A stretch of DNA of 64,000 bases from UMGS1889 sp900556055 (GTDB lineage Bacteria; Bacillota; Clostridia; Oscillospirales; Ruminococcaceae): contig CABQEV010000002.1 in NCBI GenBank assembly GCA_902463265.1, forward strand, positions 1 to 64,000. Reading direction: 5' to 3'. The notes under the pieces are model-generated. The model was not told the origin of the DNA. It ran no database searches and saw only the letters and a list, made by a program, of their open reading frames with translations. Each line of letters opens with the position of its first letter. Positions within the stretch are counted from its first letter, which is position 1. Shown in pieces: positions 25,104 to 33,222 of this stretch. A program made the position numbers and the translations under genes.

Positions 25104-25640
25104 ATGGAAGATATGAAATATTCAATCAACGGAATTGCTGTGCAGATCTGCAGCTTATTTGATAAGGGCGAAAATGCTGACAGCCCCGTTATCCCCGTAA
25201 GGATCAAGTCAAAGCACCTCGAAAAGCTGTTTGAGGAGTATAAGGACAACGAGGAGTACGGCGATGCTATGGAGATCGCTTTGCTTCTGTTTGAGAGCGA
25301 TGGAGCAAAGAGCTTCAGCGACCTCTTTGACGTTCTGATCGAGCAGGAAATGTACGACGAAACTTCGGAGATCGCATTCCTTTTCATCAAAAACGGCGAT
25401 AACAAATATATGTACAAGCTGTTTACATATCTTTGCGACAACGAAGAATATGAGCGTGCAAAGGCGATAGCAAACAAGCTGAGCGACGAGGGCGATGACA
25501 AGTACATCACCCAGCTCTTTGACGTATTCTGCGAGATCGAAAATTACGATGACGCAGAGGATATCGCATTCAAGTTCAACGAGAGCGGCGATTCCAGCTA
25601 CTGGAAGAAGCTGCGTGAAGTCAAGAAGAGCAGAATGTAA
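25104..25640 (+). CDS. Small helical-repeat (TPR-like) protein
   Basis: The 178-residue protein is highly acidic and cytoplasmic. After a short N-terminal region it shows four copies of a unit of about 34 residues, each with the pattern KLFxxY..N.EYxDAxEIAxxLxExGD: LEKLFEEYKDNEEYGDAMEI, then the SDLFDVLIEQEMYDETSEI, YKLFTYLCDNEEYERAKAI and TQLFDVFCEIENYDDAEDI versions. This period and the helical pattern are those of tetratricopeptide or similar solenoid repeats, which bind proteins. It has its own promoter and terminator and no operon partners. I do not know its partner or function. Confidence 0.75.
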   Translation: MEDMKYSINGIAVQICSLFDKGENADSPVIPVRIKSKHLEKLFEEYKDNEEYGDAMEIALLLFESDGAKSFSDLFDVLIEQEMYDETSEIAFLFIKNGDNKYMYKLFTYLCDNEEYERAKAIANKLSDEGDDKYITQLFDVFCEIENYDDAEDIAFKFNESGDSSYWKKLREVKKSRM

Positions 25641-25660
25641 TCTTGTCCGGAAAATAATAT

Positions 25661-25707
25661 GACCGTTCACTGCACGAAACTGTGCGGCGGACGGTCATTT
25701 TTTTACA
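25661..25707. terminator. Terminator shared by the repeat-protein and mpg genes
   Basis: GACCGT plus TGCAC pairs imperfectly with GTGCGG plus ACGGTC and is followed by a run of eight T. It overlaps the 3' end of mpg. Confidence 0.65.
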
Positions 25708-26216
25708 TATTTTTTGTCGGCATATCGCCAGAGAATATCTCGGTATTCGGGTGTTGCATAATTTATTCCGACTCTCGGCAGACGGATGATCGCGGGCTTT
25801 TCGCCGATGTCCTCAATATATAACGTCGGATCGCCGTAGATAGGCTTTCCGTTCATTTCCTTGTCTATCATGATGTGCTTTGTAAGCTTTGCGGGGCCGT
25901 TCAGATCTCTTGCGGCACGCAGCAGAACGCCCTGCGGCTGATCCTTTTCGCCCGTTATGACGTTCATCAGCCAGTGCATTCCATAGCAGAGGTAGACGTA
26001 TATGATGCCCGCCTCGCCGAAAAGAAGCTCGGTCCTCGGGGTGCGTCCCTTTGATGCGTGGCAGGCTGTGTCCTCAGTGCCTCTGTATGCCTCTGCTTCG
26101 CTTATCACGGCGGAAAGCTCTGTTCCGTCTGGCAGGATATGCACTATGCGTTTGCCGATGAGATCGGGTGCGACATCAAGGCAGTCCCTTTCGTAAAATT
26201 CACGTCCCAAGATCAT
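25695..26216 (-). CDS. 3-methyladenine DNA glycosylase, AAG/MPG type
   Basis: The 173-residue enzyme removes alkylated purines from DNA. The family core is visible: LGREFYERDCLDVAPDLIGK at the start, ISEAEAYRGTEDTACHASKGRTPR with the catalytic glutamate, YVYLCYGMHWLMNVIT and a late region GVLLRAA. It is slightly shorter than the common 190-205 residues because of a short C-terminal end. The start at 26216 follows TGAGGGATTTTTC; a longer frame runs into rlmH. It is the last gene of the murA operon, ten bases after rlmH. Confidence 0.88.
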   Translation of the reverse strand: MILGREFYERDCLDVAPDLIGKRIVHILPDGTELSAVISEAEAYRGTEDTACHASKGRTPRTELLFGEAGIIYVYLCYGMHWLMNVITGEKDQPQGVLLRAARDLNGPAKLTKHIMIDKEMNGKPIYGDPTLYIEDIGEKPAIIRLPRVGINYATPEYRDILWRYADKKYVKK

Positions 26217-26226
26217 GAAAAATCCC

Positions 26227-26712
26227 TCATTTATGATATTTTCCGTTATTCGAGATGGAAAAAGCACGGTAAAGCTGTTCAAGCACCATGACTCTCGCCA
26301 GCTGATGCGGGAATGTCATTGGCGACATGGAAAGTTTAAAATCGCAGGCTTTTTTTACTTCGTCGGCGATGCCGAATGAGCTTCCGATGAATATGTTCAT
26401 GAAGCTTGCACCGTTGACGGCAGCCTGTTCGATCTTTGCGGAAAAGTCCTCGGAACTGAGCATTTTTCCTTCTATGCACATTGCGATGTTGAAAGCTTTG
26501 CGTGAATTTATGATACTGAGCATCTTTTTGCCCTCATTCTGAAGTGCATTTTCGATCTGCTTCGGGGAAGGGTCGTCGGGCAGCTTGCTTTCGGGCAGTT
26601 CATCCACGGATATATTACAGTATGCGCCAAGACGCTTGACATATTCGCTGCAGGCGGATACAAGATACTTTTCTTTAAGCTTTCCCACAGTTATAAGATG
26701 TACTGTCATCAT
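26227..26712 (-). CDS. rlmH: 23S rRNA (pseudouridine(1915)-N3)-methyltransferase
   Basis: The 161-residue SPOUT-class enzyme methylates pseudouridine 1915 of helix 69 in 23S rRNA. It begins with VHLITVGKLKEKYL, has the knot region FIGSSFGIADEVKKACDFKLSMSPMTFPHQL and ends with VLEQLYRAFSISNNGKYHK, all typical of the family. Its length is typical. The start follows AGGAG; the second ATG at 26709 is equally possible. It lies 12 bases after the WalJ gene, in an order (walJ then rlmH) that is common in Firmicutes. Confidence 0.96.
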   Translation of the reverse strand: MMTVHLITVGKLKEKYLVSACSEYVKRLGAYCNISVDELPESKLPDDPSPKQIENALQNEGKKMLSIINSRKAFNIAMCIEGKMLSSEDFSAKIEQAAVNGASFMNIFIGSSFGIADEVKKACDFKLSMSPMTFPHQLARVMVLEQLYRAFSISNNGKYHK

Positions 26713-26724
26713 AATGATCTGCTC

Positions 26725-27507
26725 CTAAAAAGCCACAAATCCGCCTGATGTTTCAGGCTCTGCGACTGAAAGTATGTAGTCCCTGCTCCGGGCAAATCCC
26801 GCTGCTTCAAGTGTGGACGAAACGCACATATCGGCAGTCTCGGGGGTGTTGTTTTCCTGCGAAAGGTGTCCGAGGATAAGCCTTGTTGTGCCGCTTTTCA
26901 CAAGCTCTGCGGCAAATTTTCCGCATGCTTCGTTCGAGAGATGTCCCCTTGCAGAGCGTATCCTCGTTTTGAGATAAAAAGGGTAGGAGCTTTTCGCAAG
27001 CATATCGTCATCGTAATTTGATTCGAGATATACAAGGTCGCAGCCGAGGAGATTTTCCCTTACACAGCCGGTGACTGTGCCGAGATCCGTGCAGACGGCG
27101 CACGTCCGTCCGTCTGACATTTTTATTTTATATCCGCAGCTTTCGGGTGCGTCATGCGGCGTATGAAAACACGAAATTTCCATTCCTGCGGCGGTGACGA
27201 CGCCCGACATATCCTGTCCGTCGGTGTAAATACACTCATTTTCAAACAGATAATCAAGCGTTCCCGCTTCCGCAAAAACGGAAATCGGATATTTCTTTGT
27301 TAAGTTTTTTATGCCGCTTATGTGGTCGGAATGGTTATGAGTCACAAAAACGGCTTTTACGGCAGATATCGGGATATCGTTCCGTGAAAGTGCGGAAACT
27401 ATGCGTGAACAGGAAACTCCTGCGTCCACAAGAATGCCCTGTTCCTTGCTGCCGATGTATACCGAATTTCCCTTGCTTGACGAAAATAGGGGATAAAATC
27501 TTGCCAT
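26725..27507 (-). CDS. walJ: MBL-fold metallohydrolase, WalJ/YycJ type
   Basis: The 260-residue metallo-beta-lactamase-fold protein carries FVTHNHSDHISGI, the HxHxDH zinc motif, and LGHLSQENN near the end. It opens with PLFSSSKGNSVYIGS, typical of WalJ (YycJ), a 5'-to-3' exonuclease-like protein linked to mismatch repair and cell-wall control in Bacillus. Here it starts two bases after murA and precedes rlmH. The WalRK genes that often accompany it are not in the window. The function is inferred from family. Confidence 0.88.
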   Translation of the reverse strand: MARFYPLFSSSKGNSVYIGSKEQGILVDAGVSCSRIVSALSRNDIPISAVKAVFVTHNHSDHISGIKNLTKKYPISVFAEAGTLDYLFENECIYTDGQDMSGVVTAAGMEISCFHTPHDAPESCGYKIKMSDGRTCAVCTDLGTVTGCVRENLLGCDLVYLESNYDDDMLAKSSYPFYLKTRIRSARGHLSNEACGKFAAELVKSGTTRLILGHLSQENNTPETADMCVSSTLEAAGFARSRDYILSVAEPETSGGFVAF

Positions 27508-27509
27508 TA

Positions 27510-28793
27510 TCAGAGAGCCTTTCTGACTGCTGCGCCGGGTATGGATTTCTTTACGATATCAGCACCGAGATTTCTTAGCTTTTCCTCGATATTTTCATAT
27601 CCTCGTTCAATATGGTAAATATCATCGATCTCAGTAACTCCGTTTGCGGCAAGTCCTGCGATAATAAGCGCTGCGCCTGCACGGAGGTCGGGAGCCTTTA
27701 CAGGTGCGCCCATGAGATGACCTACGCCCTCTATGACGGCAACACGTCCGTCTACCTTGATATCAGCGCCCATTCTGCGAAGCTCGTCAACATAGCGGAA
27801 GCGGTTGTCGAAGATATCCTCCGTAACGATGCTTGTACCCTCAGCAAGAGTCAGCAGAGCGGATATCTGCGGCTGCATATCAGTCGGAAATCCCGGGTGC
27901 GGCATGGTCTTGATGCTTGTTTTTACGAGCGGACCGTCAACGGAAACACGCACGCTGTCATCAAATTCCTCGACATTCACGCCGATCTTTTCAAGCTTGT
28001 TTGTGATGGATTCAAGATGCTTGGGGATAACATTCTTTATGAGGACATTTCCCTTTGTGGCAGCAGCTGCTACCATGTAAGTTCCCGCCTCGATCTGGTC
28101 GGGGATAATGGCGTAAGTTGCACCTTTGAGGGACTTTACTCCTCTTACCTTTATGACATCGGTTCCCGCACCCATGATATCTGCACCCATGGAGTTCAGG
28201 AAGTTCGCAAGATCGACGATATGCGGCTCTTTTGCGGCATTTTCGATTATTGTATAGCCCGAAGCCTTTACAGATGCGAGCATAGCGTTTATAGTTGCTC
28301 CGACAGTAACGAAATCAAAATAGATCTGCGAACCGAGGAGCTGTTCAGCCTGAGCGTCTACCATGCCTCTGTCGATAGTGCAGGCCGCGCCGAGGGAAGT
28401 GAATGCTTTAAGATGCTGGTCGATAGGACGGTCGCCGAGATCGCAGCCGCCGGGAAGAGCAACTCTTGCGTATCTGTATTTGCCGAGAAGTGCGCCCAGG
28501 AAATAGTAAGAAGCACGCATATGACGTGCCATTTCGTAGGGGACGATAGGCTCCTTGATGCCTGTTGCGTCAATTCGGACGGTGTTTTTGTCGAGATATT
28601 TGACATCTGCGCCCATCTCGTAAAGAATGCGCAGGCTGATGGAAACATCGCTTATATCAGGAACGTTTTCAAGGACACATGGTTCATCTGCCAGGATGAC
28701 CGCAGGGATAATTGCAACGGCTGCGTTTTTTGCTCCGCTGATATTAACTTCGCCGCAGAGCTTGCGACCGCCTTTTATAATAAATTTCTCCAA
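27510..28793 (-). CDS. murA: UDP-N-acetylglucosamine 1-carboxyvinyltransferase
   Basis: The 427-residue enzyme performs the first committed step of peptidoglycan synthesis, adding enolpyruvate to UDP-GlcNAc. It shows ISGAKNAAVAIIPA near the start, and the catalytic cysteine at about 117 in LPGGCDLGDRPIDQHL, the site hit by fosfomycin. AGTYMVAAAA and GFPTDMQPQ follow. The start codon is TTG at 28793 with GGGGAG nine bases before it. It heads the murA-walJ-rlmH-mpg operon, whose genes are separated by 2, 12 and 10 bases. Confidence 0.96.
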   Translation of the reverse strand: MEKFIIKGGRKLCGEVNISGAKNAAVAIIPAVILADEPCVLENVPDISDVSISLRILYEMGADVKYLDKNTVRIDATGIKEPIVPYEMARHMRASYYFLGALLGKYRYARVALPGGCDLGDRPIDQHLKAFTSLGAACTIDRGMVDAQAEQLLGSQIYFDFVTVGATINAMLASVKASGYTIIENAAKEPHIVDLANFLNSMGADIMGAGTDVIKVRGVKSLKGATYAIIPDQIEAGTYMVAAAATKGNVLIKNVIPKHLESITNKLEKIGVNVEEFDDSVRVSVDGPLVKTSIKTMPHPGFPTDMQPQISALLTLAEGTSIVTEDIFDNRFRYVDELRRMGADIKVDGRVAVIEGVGHLMGAPVKAPDLRAGAALIIAGLAANGVTEIDDIYHIERGYENIEEKLRNLGADIVKKSIPGAAVRKAL

Positions 28794-28827
28794 AATTGAT
28801 TACTCCCCATAAATTTTTATGTATTAA

Positions 28828-28841
28828 CTGACAGCTGTCAG
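28828..28841. promoter_or_regulatory. 14-bp perfect palindrome in the murA leader
   Basis: CTGACAGCTGTCAG is self-complementary and lies 35 bases upstream of the murA start, downstream of a probable -10 box. It could be an operator; no matching regulator is known to me. The rest of the 343-bp gap from 28794 to 29136 holds the murA -10 box, this palindrome, AT-rich sequence and the terminator of the tRNA gene. Confidence 0.35.
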
Positions 28842-28904
28842 GAATGTTCATATATAAAAATGAGCCGAAAAGAAAGACATATCGCTTTAAGCTCATGTAA
28901 ACAT

Positions 28905-28910
28905 ATTATA
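28905..28910 (-). promoter_or_regulatory. Extended -10 box upstream of murA
   Basis: On the minus strand TGtTATAAT forms an extended -10 element about 112 bases before the murA start. No good -35 box is seen. Confidence 0.45.
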
Positions 28911-29043
28911 ACACAATTCACATCAAAATAAAAGCGTTTTTTTCTATCCAATTCAGACATTTTTTTTGCAGATTTAAAGCGATTTAAGGGCAATATTAAC
29001 AAAACAGATTTTCTGCCTTATCTGAGGAGAAAAACGGCATAAA

Positions 29044-29077
29044 AAAACCGCCCCCTTATGCAGAATCGGGGACGGTA
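29044..29077 (-). terminator. Terminator of the tRNA-Thr gene
   Basis: On the minus strand CCGTCCCC pairs with GGGGGCGG across a 14-base loop and is followed by seven T. It lies 60 bases past the end of the tRNA. Confidence 0.75.
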
Positions 29078-29136
29078 TGAAAACACCTTGCGGCGTTCTC
29101 TGACAATTACAGTTCGCTCAAATGCAAACCTGAAAT

Positions 29137-29212
29137 TGGAGCTGATTATCAGACTTGAACTGACGACCTCATCCTTACCAAGGATGTGCTCTACCAACTG
29201 AGCTAAATCAGC
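29137..29212 (-). tRNA. tRNA-Thr (anticodon GGT)
   Basis: On the minus strand a 76-base cloverleaf with encoded CCA is present. The acceptor stem is GCTGATT with AATCAGC, the D arm contains AGCTCAGTTGGTAGAGC, the anticodon stem CATCC/GGATG holds the loop TTGGTAA (anticodon GGT), and the T arm reads CAGTTCAAGTCTG. It is transcribed alone. Confidence 0.95.
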
Positions 29213-29385
29213 ACTCAACCGGCTGCATTTCATAAGCATTCCTGTAACGATTATTTATTATACTCCAATAATTGAAAAAAGTCAAGCACTTAACAGAATG
29301 TTTACATTTGCAATGATTTGCCGCCGATATATCGTCAATAATGATGTCACAGGAAAATATTAACATATTATAAAGGAGAATGGCC

Positions 29386-30027
29386 ATGAAAACAAGTGAA
29401 AAACGCTGTGACACGCTTACTCTTTCGATGCTCATCGGATTTATTATAACCCTCTTTCTGACGGGAACTGCTGCTTTTTCGGAGAATGTCAGGGATATTG
29501 AGGACAGTGTTCTCAGGCTGCATATCCCCGCAAATTCGGACAGCGTTTCCGACCAGAACGTCAAGCTTGAAGTGCGTGATGCTGTGCTGGAGCTTTCGGA
29601 GGAGATCTTCGGCGGCTGTGAAACAAAGGAGGAAAGTGCGGCTGCGGCAGAGAAAAATCTTCCTGTAATTGAAGAAACGGCGGACAGGATCCTTGCGTCC
29701 CACGGGCTGCCGTACAGATCGCATGCGGAAATATGCGAAACTGACTTCGGCGACCGCACATATGACGGTTTTGTCATGCCTGCGGGACGTTACACGGCAC
29801 TGCGGATAAGCCTCGGGAGCGGAAATGGCAGAAACTGGTGGTGCGTGATGTTCCCGACGCTTTGTCTGCCTGCGGCGGCGGATATCGGAGAAATGGCGGG
29901 CGAGGACGGATATTTCACAGATGAGGAGCTGTATATCCTGCAAAACCACAATGAGCTGGAGGTCAGATTTTATTTTGCCGATCTTTTTGAAAAGGTATGC
30001 GATCTTTTTGACGAAAAAACAAAATAA
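29386..30027 (+). CDS. spoIIR: Stage II sporulation protein R
   Basis: The 213-residue product resembles SpoIIR, the secreted forespore protein that triggers SpoIIGA to process pro-sigma-E in the mother cell. It has one N-terminal membrane segment (LSMLIGFIITLFLTGTAAF) and then the family core VLRLHIPANSDSVSDQNVKL with KLEVRDAVL, and later RIS-like strands and WWCVMFPTLCL. Start 29386 follows AAAGGAG with seven bases; 29380 is too close. Its presence indicates a spore-forming ancestry. Whether the strain forms spores cannot be told from this gene, since members of this clade often keep parts of the pathway. Confidence 0.88.
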   Translation: MKTSEKRCDTLTLSMLIGFIITLFLTGTAAFSENVRDIEDSVLRLHIPANSDSVSDQNVKLEVRDAVLELSEEIFGGCETKEESAAAAEKNLPVIEETADRILASHGLPYRSHAEICETDFGDRTYDGFVMPAGRYTALRISLGSGNGRNWWCVMFPTLCLPAAADIGEMAGEDGYFTDEELYILQNHNELEVRFYFADLFEKVCDLFDEKTK

Positions 30028-30041
30028 AAAGGGTTTTGCTA

Positions 30042-30070
30042 TTGAAATTTCGTGAGATATGCTGTATAAT
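30042..30070 (+). promoter_or_regulatory. Promoter of the nicotinamidase/pncB operon
   Basis: TTGAAA (30042-30047) and a perfect TATAAT (30065-30070) are 17 bases apart, 57 bases before the start codon. Confidence 0.8.
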
Positions 30071-30126
30071 GTAAACATATATATTGTGCGTTTGTACGAT
30101 TAATAATTTAATGGGAGGCGCTGTAA

Positions 30127-30807
30127 ATGAACATGATAAATAGGGAAAAATTTCTGAAAAACTGCCCCGAGACAGTCGGAAATATACTTGCGGGAATGGA
30201 AAAGTGCGGAGAGCTTGCATTTTCCGAGCTGCCCGAGGGAAATACTGTTCTTGTTATCGTTGATGTGATAAACGGCTTCGTCAGAGAGGGCGCTATGGCA
30301 TGTGCCGAGATCGGCAGGATCGTAAACCCGATCGCCGAGCTTATGAAGACATTTACAGCAAAGGGCATGCCTGCTGTTGCTTTCGGCGACTGCCATACCG
30401 ATGCTTCCGCTGAATTTGCAAGCTTTCCGCCGCACTGTCTCAAAGGAACATCGGAGGCTGAGCTTGTTCCAGAGCTGAAAAAGGCGGGGGATTACATTAT
30501 GATCCCGAAAAACTCAACTAACGGATTTCTCGAAAGGGAATGGCAGGAGGCACTCTGCAAAAATCCGCAGACAAACACATTTGTTGTATGCGGCGACTGC
30601 ACGGACATATGCGTTCTGCAGTTCTGTCTGTCGCTGAAAGCGTGGTTCAACATGAACAACCGCACATCGAGGATAATTATTCCGCTTGACTGCGTTGATA
30701 CCTACGGCGCAGATAATCACAATGCTGATTTCATGAATCTTTCGGCATACAAGATCATGTCGGACAGCGGCATTGAATTCGTATCACATATTAACACAAA
30801 GGATTGA
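30127..30807 (+). CDS. pncA: Isochorismatase-family nicotinamidase
   Basis: The 226-residue cytoplasmic hydrolase shows the aspartate-lysine-cysteine triad of the family: VIVDVINGF (about residue 41), a lysine in IPKNSTNGF and the nucleophile in CGDCTDICVLQ. It probably deamidates nicotinamide to nicotinate, because nicotinate phosphoribosyltransferase follows after six bases in the same operon. A metal-binding aspartate and histidine lie in FGDCHTDAS. The start follows GGGAGG. The name pncA is supported mainly by context; related isochorismatase-like enzymes have other substrates. Confidence 0.8.
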   Translation: MNMINREKFLKNCPETVGNILAGMEKCGELAFSELPEGNTVLVIVDVINGFVREGAMACAEIGRIVNPIAELMKTFTAKGMPAVAFGDCHTDASAEFASFPPHCLKGTSEAELVPELKKAGDYIMIPKNSTNGFLEREWQEALCKNPQTNTFVVCGDCTDICVLQFCLSLKAWFNMNNRTSRIIIPLDCVDTYGADNHNADFMNLSAYKIMSDSGIEFVSHINTKD

Positions 30808-30813
30808 TATAAA

Positions 30814-32265
30814 ATGAAGCATACAGATGAAAATGTAAGAAATCTTACGCTGCTTGCGGATTTCTACGAGCTGACTATGGCGAACGGATATTATCAGAAC
30901 GGAATTGCTGACAAGATATCCTATTTTGATATGTTCTTCCGCACAGTTCCCGATAACGGCGGATTTGCGGTAATGGCAGGTGTTGAGCAGCTTATAAGCT
31001 ATCTTGACGGACTGAAATTCACAGATCGTGACATTAAGTTTCTGAGATCGAAAAACTGTTTTTCCGAGGGATTTCTTGATTATCTCCGAAACTTCAAATT
31101 TGAATGCGATGTGTGGGCGATACCCGAGGGAACGCCTATCTTCCCGCATGAGCCGCTTGTGACGGTAAGGGGACCGGCGGTGCAGGCACAGTTTATTGAA
31201 ACCATGGTGCTGCTGTCGATAAACCATCAGAGCCTTATTGCGACCAAGGCGAACCGTATTGTCCGTGCCGCTGAGGGCAGACCTGTAATGGAGTTCGGTT
31301 CAAGGCGTGCTCAGGGATATGACGGAGCTATCCTCGGCGCAAGGGCGGCATTCATAGGCGGCTGTGCGGGAACAGCCTGCACTGTCTGCGAGCGTGATGA
31401 CGGCATACCCGCACTCGGAACAATGGCTCACAGCTGGATTCAGATGTTCCCGACCGAGCTTGATGCTTTCAGGGCATATGCAAAGGCATATCCCGAGGAT
31501 ACAACGCTGCTTGTCGATACTTACAGCGTTCTGCGTTCGGGCGTGCCTAATGCTATTACTGTATTCAAGGAGATGCGTGCGGCAGGATATGAGCCTAAGG
31601 GAATACGCATAGACAGCGGCGACATCACATATCTGTCAAAGCATGCAAGAAAGATGCTGGACGCTGAGGGCTTCAAAAATGTAAAGATAGTTGCGTCCAA
31701 CTCGCTTGATGAATACATTATAAAGGATATACTCCGTCAGGGTGCTAAGATCGACAGCTTCGGTGTCGGCGAGCGGCTTATAACATCACGTTCAGAGCCT
31801 GTATTCGGCGGTGTTTACAAGCTTTCGGCAGTTGAGGAGGACGGAAAGATAATCCCGAAGATAAAGCTTTCCGAAAATACCTCAAAGATCACAAACCCTG
31901 ATTTCAAGACCCTTTGGAGATTGTATGACAATTTCTCGGGAATGGCTGTTGCGGACGTTATAACCTGCGCAGATGAGGAGATAGTATCGGGCGAGCCGTA
32001 TGAGCTGTTCGATCCCGAATTCACATACAAGAGAAAAACTGTCGTTAATTTCACTGCGAAAAAGCTTCAGGTACAGCTTTACCAAAAAGGCAGGCGTGTT
32101 TATGAATCCCCATCGGTCGCTGAGATAAAGGATTACTGCAAGGCTCAGCTTGACACTATCTGGGACGAGGTAAAGAGATTTGAAAATCCTCACGGATATT
32201 ATGTCGATCTTTCGAAAAAGCTCTGGGACAAGAAGCAGGAGCTTCTGATGAAGTCGAGCGTATGA
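30814..32265 (+). CDS. pncB: Nicotinate phosphoribosyltransferase
   Basis: The 483-residue enzyme makes nicotinate mononucleotide from nicotinate, PRPP and ATP in the NAD salvage route. Family motifs include LLADFYELTMANGYYQNG at the start, GSRRAQGYDGA, GTMAHSWIQMF with the active-site histidine, GIRIDSGDITYLSKHAR and ASNSLDEYII, and a C-terminal Cys-free domain. It sits six bases after the nicotinamidase. Together with nadC at 16 kb, the strain could feed NAD synthesis from nicotinamide, nicotinate or quinolinate. Confidence 0.95.
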   Translation: MKHTDENVRNLTLLADFYELTMANGYYQNGIADKISYFDMFFRTVPDNGGFAVMAGVEQLISYLDGLKFTDRDIKFLRSKNCFSEGFLDYLRNFKFECDVWAIPEGTPIFPHEPLVTVRGPAVQAQFIETMVLLSINHQSLIATKANRIVRAAEGRPVMEFGSRRAQGYDGAILGARAAFIGGCAGTACTVCERDDGIPALGTMAHSWIQMFPTELDAFRAYAKAYPEDTTLLVDTYSVLRSGVPNAITVFKEMRAAGYEPKGIRIDSGDITYLSKHARKMLDAEGFKNVKIVASNSLDEYIIKDILRQGAKIDSFGVGERLITSRSEPVFGGVYKLSAVEEDGKIIPKIKLSENTSKITNPDFKTLWRLYDNFSGMAVADVITCADEEIVSGEPYELFDPEFTYKRKTVVNFTAKKLQVQLYQKGRRVYESPSVAEIKDYCKAQLDTIWDEVKRFENPHGYYVDLSKKLWDKKQELLMKSSV

Positions 32266-32331
32266 TTTAAAATATCCGCCGCAAATGTCATTCCCGGCAT
32301 TTACGGCGGTATCATAATAAGGTGATGCATC

Positions 32332-33111
32332 ATGAATAAAGGGATAATTGCGGCTGTTTCGGCGGTCATAATGACATTTTCATCGGCAGTAAATACGGCT
32401 GAAAATGCTGACACGATAAAGGTCGGCGGCAATACATATGAGCTGACTTTTTCTGACGATTTTGACGGAACAGAGCTTGATCTCACAAAATGGTCCTATG
32501 CTCCCGAACAGCAAAGGCAGGACGCAGGCGACTGGTGGGACGACAGCATGACATCGCTTGACGGAAACGGCTATGCGCATTTTGCCGTTTCCAAGGACGA
32601 GGACGGAAGAACGATCTCGGGCGCAATACGCTCAAAGGAGAAGTTCGAACAGGCTTACGGATATTACGAGATACGCTGCACGCTCCCGCAGATAAAGGGC
32701 GCATGGTGCGCATTCTGGCTGATGGGCGACAGCGTTATGGGAATAGGCAGCGGCGGCAGGGACGGCACGGAGATCGACATAATGGAGTCGCCTTACTATC
32801 CGCAGGATGCCATTAATCAGACGCTCAACTGGGACGGCTACGGCGTTCATCATAAATCCGCCGGAAAAAAGGTCAGTTTCCCGGGAGTTTATGACGGCTT
32901 TCATACATTCGGGCTGGAATGGACCGAGGATATGTACATATACTATATAGACGGCAAGGAAACATGGCGCTCAAAGGGCGGCGGGATATGCGAAAATCCG
33001 CTGTATCTGAAAGTCAGTGTCGAAACGGGAACATGGGCAGGCGAACTTGACGAAAGTGCGCTCCCGAAGGATATGGTCGTTGACTATGTGCGTGTCTATA
33101 AAAAGGTATGA
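32332..33111 (+). CDS. Secreted GH16 beta-glucanase
   Basis: The 259-residue protein has a signal peptide (to about residue 24) and one GH16 domain. The catalytic motif EIDIME in DGTEIDIMESPYYPQ carries the nucleophile and acid-base glutamates, and the substrate strands FSDDFDGTELDLTKWSY, RSKEKFEQAYGYYEIRCTLP and FHTFGLEWTEDMYIYYIDGK are standard. It should cut beta-1,3- or mixed-link glucan outside the cell; licheninase and laminarinase activities cannot be separated. No binding module, dockerin or anchor is attached. It is alone between pncB and tmcAL. Confidence 0.9.
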   Translation: MNKGIIAAVSAVIMTFSSAVNTAENADTIKVGGNTYELTFSDDFDGTELDLTKWSYAPEQQRQDAGDWWDDSMTSLDGNGYAHFAVSKDEDGRTISGAIRSKEKFEQAYGYYEIRCTLPQIKGAWCAFWLMGDSVMGIGSGGRDGTEIDIMESPYYPQDAINQTLNWDGYGVHHKSAGKKVSFPGVYDGFHTFGLEWTEDMYIYYIDGKETWRSKGGGICENPLYLKVSVETGTWAGELDESALPKDMVVDYVRVYKKV

Positions 33112-33144
33112 TATGCATAAATTAAAGTAAATAATAAAATCTTA

Positions 33145-33173
33145 TTGCTTTTTTCAGAAAAGCATGTTATAAT
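33145..33173 (+). promoter_or_regulatory. Promoter of tmcAL
   Basis: TTGCTT (33145-33150) and TATAAT (33168-33173) are 17 bases apart, with a TG before the -10 box. Confidence 0.7.
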
Positions 33174-33222
33174 GAATTATTATCTGTAATACGGAACAAA
33201 AGATCAAACAGGAGGATAAAAA

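Noticed and set aside
27612..28799. 395-codon plus-strand frame opposite murA
   Set aside because: Antisense mirror of murA codon bias, without recognisable motifs.
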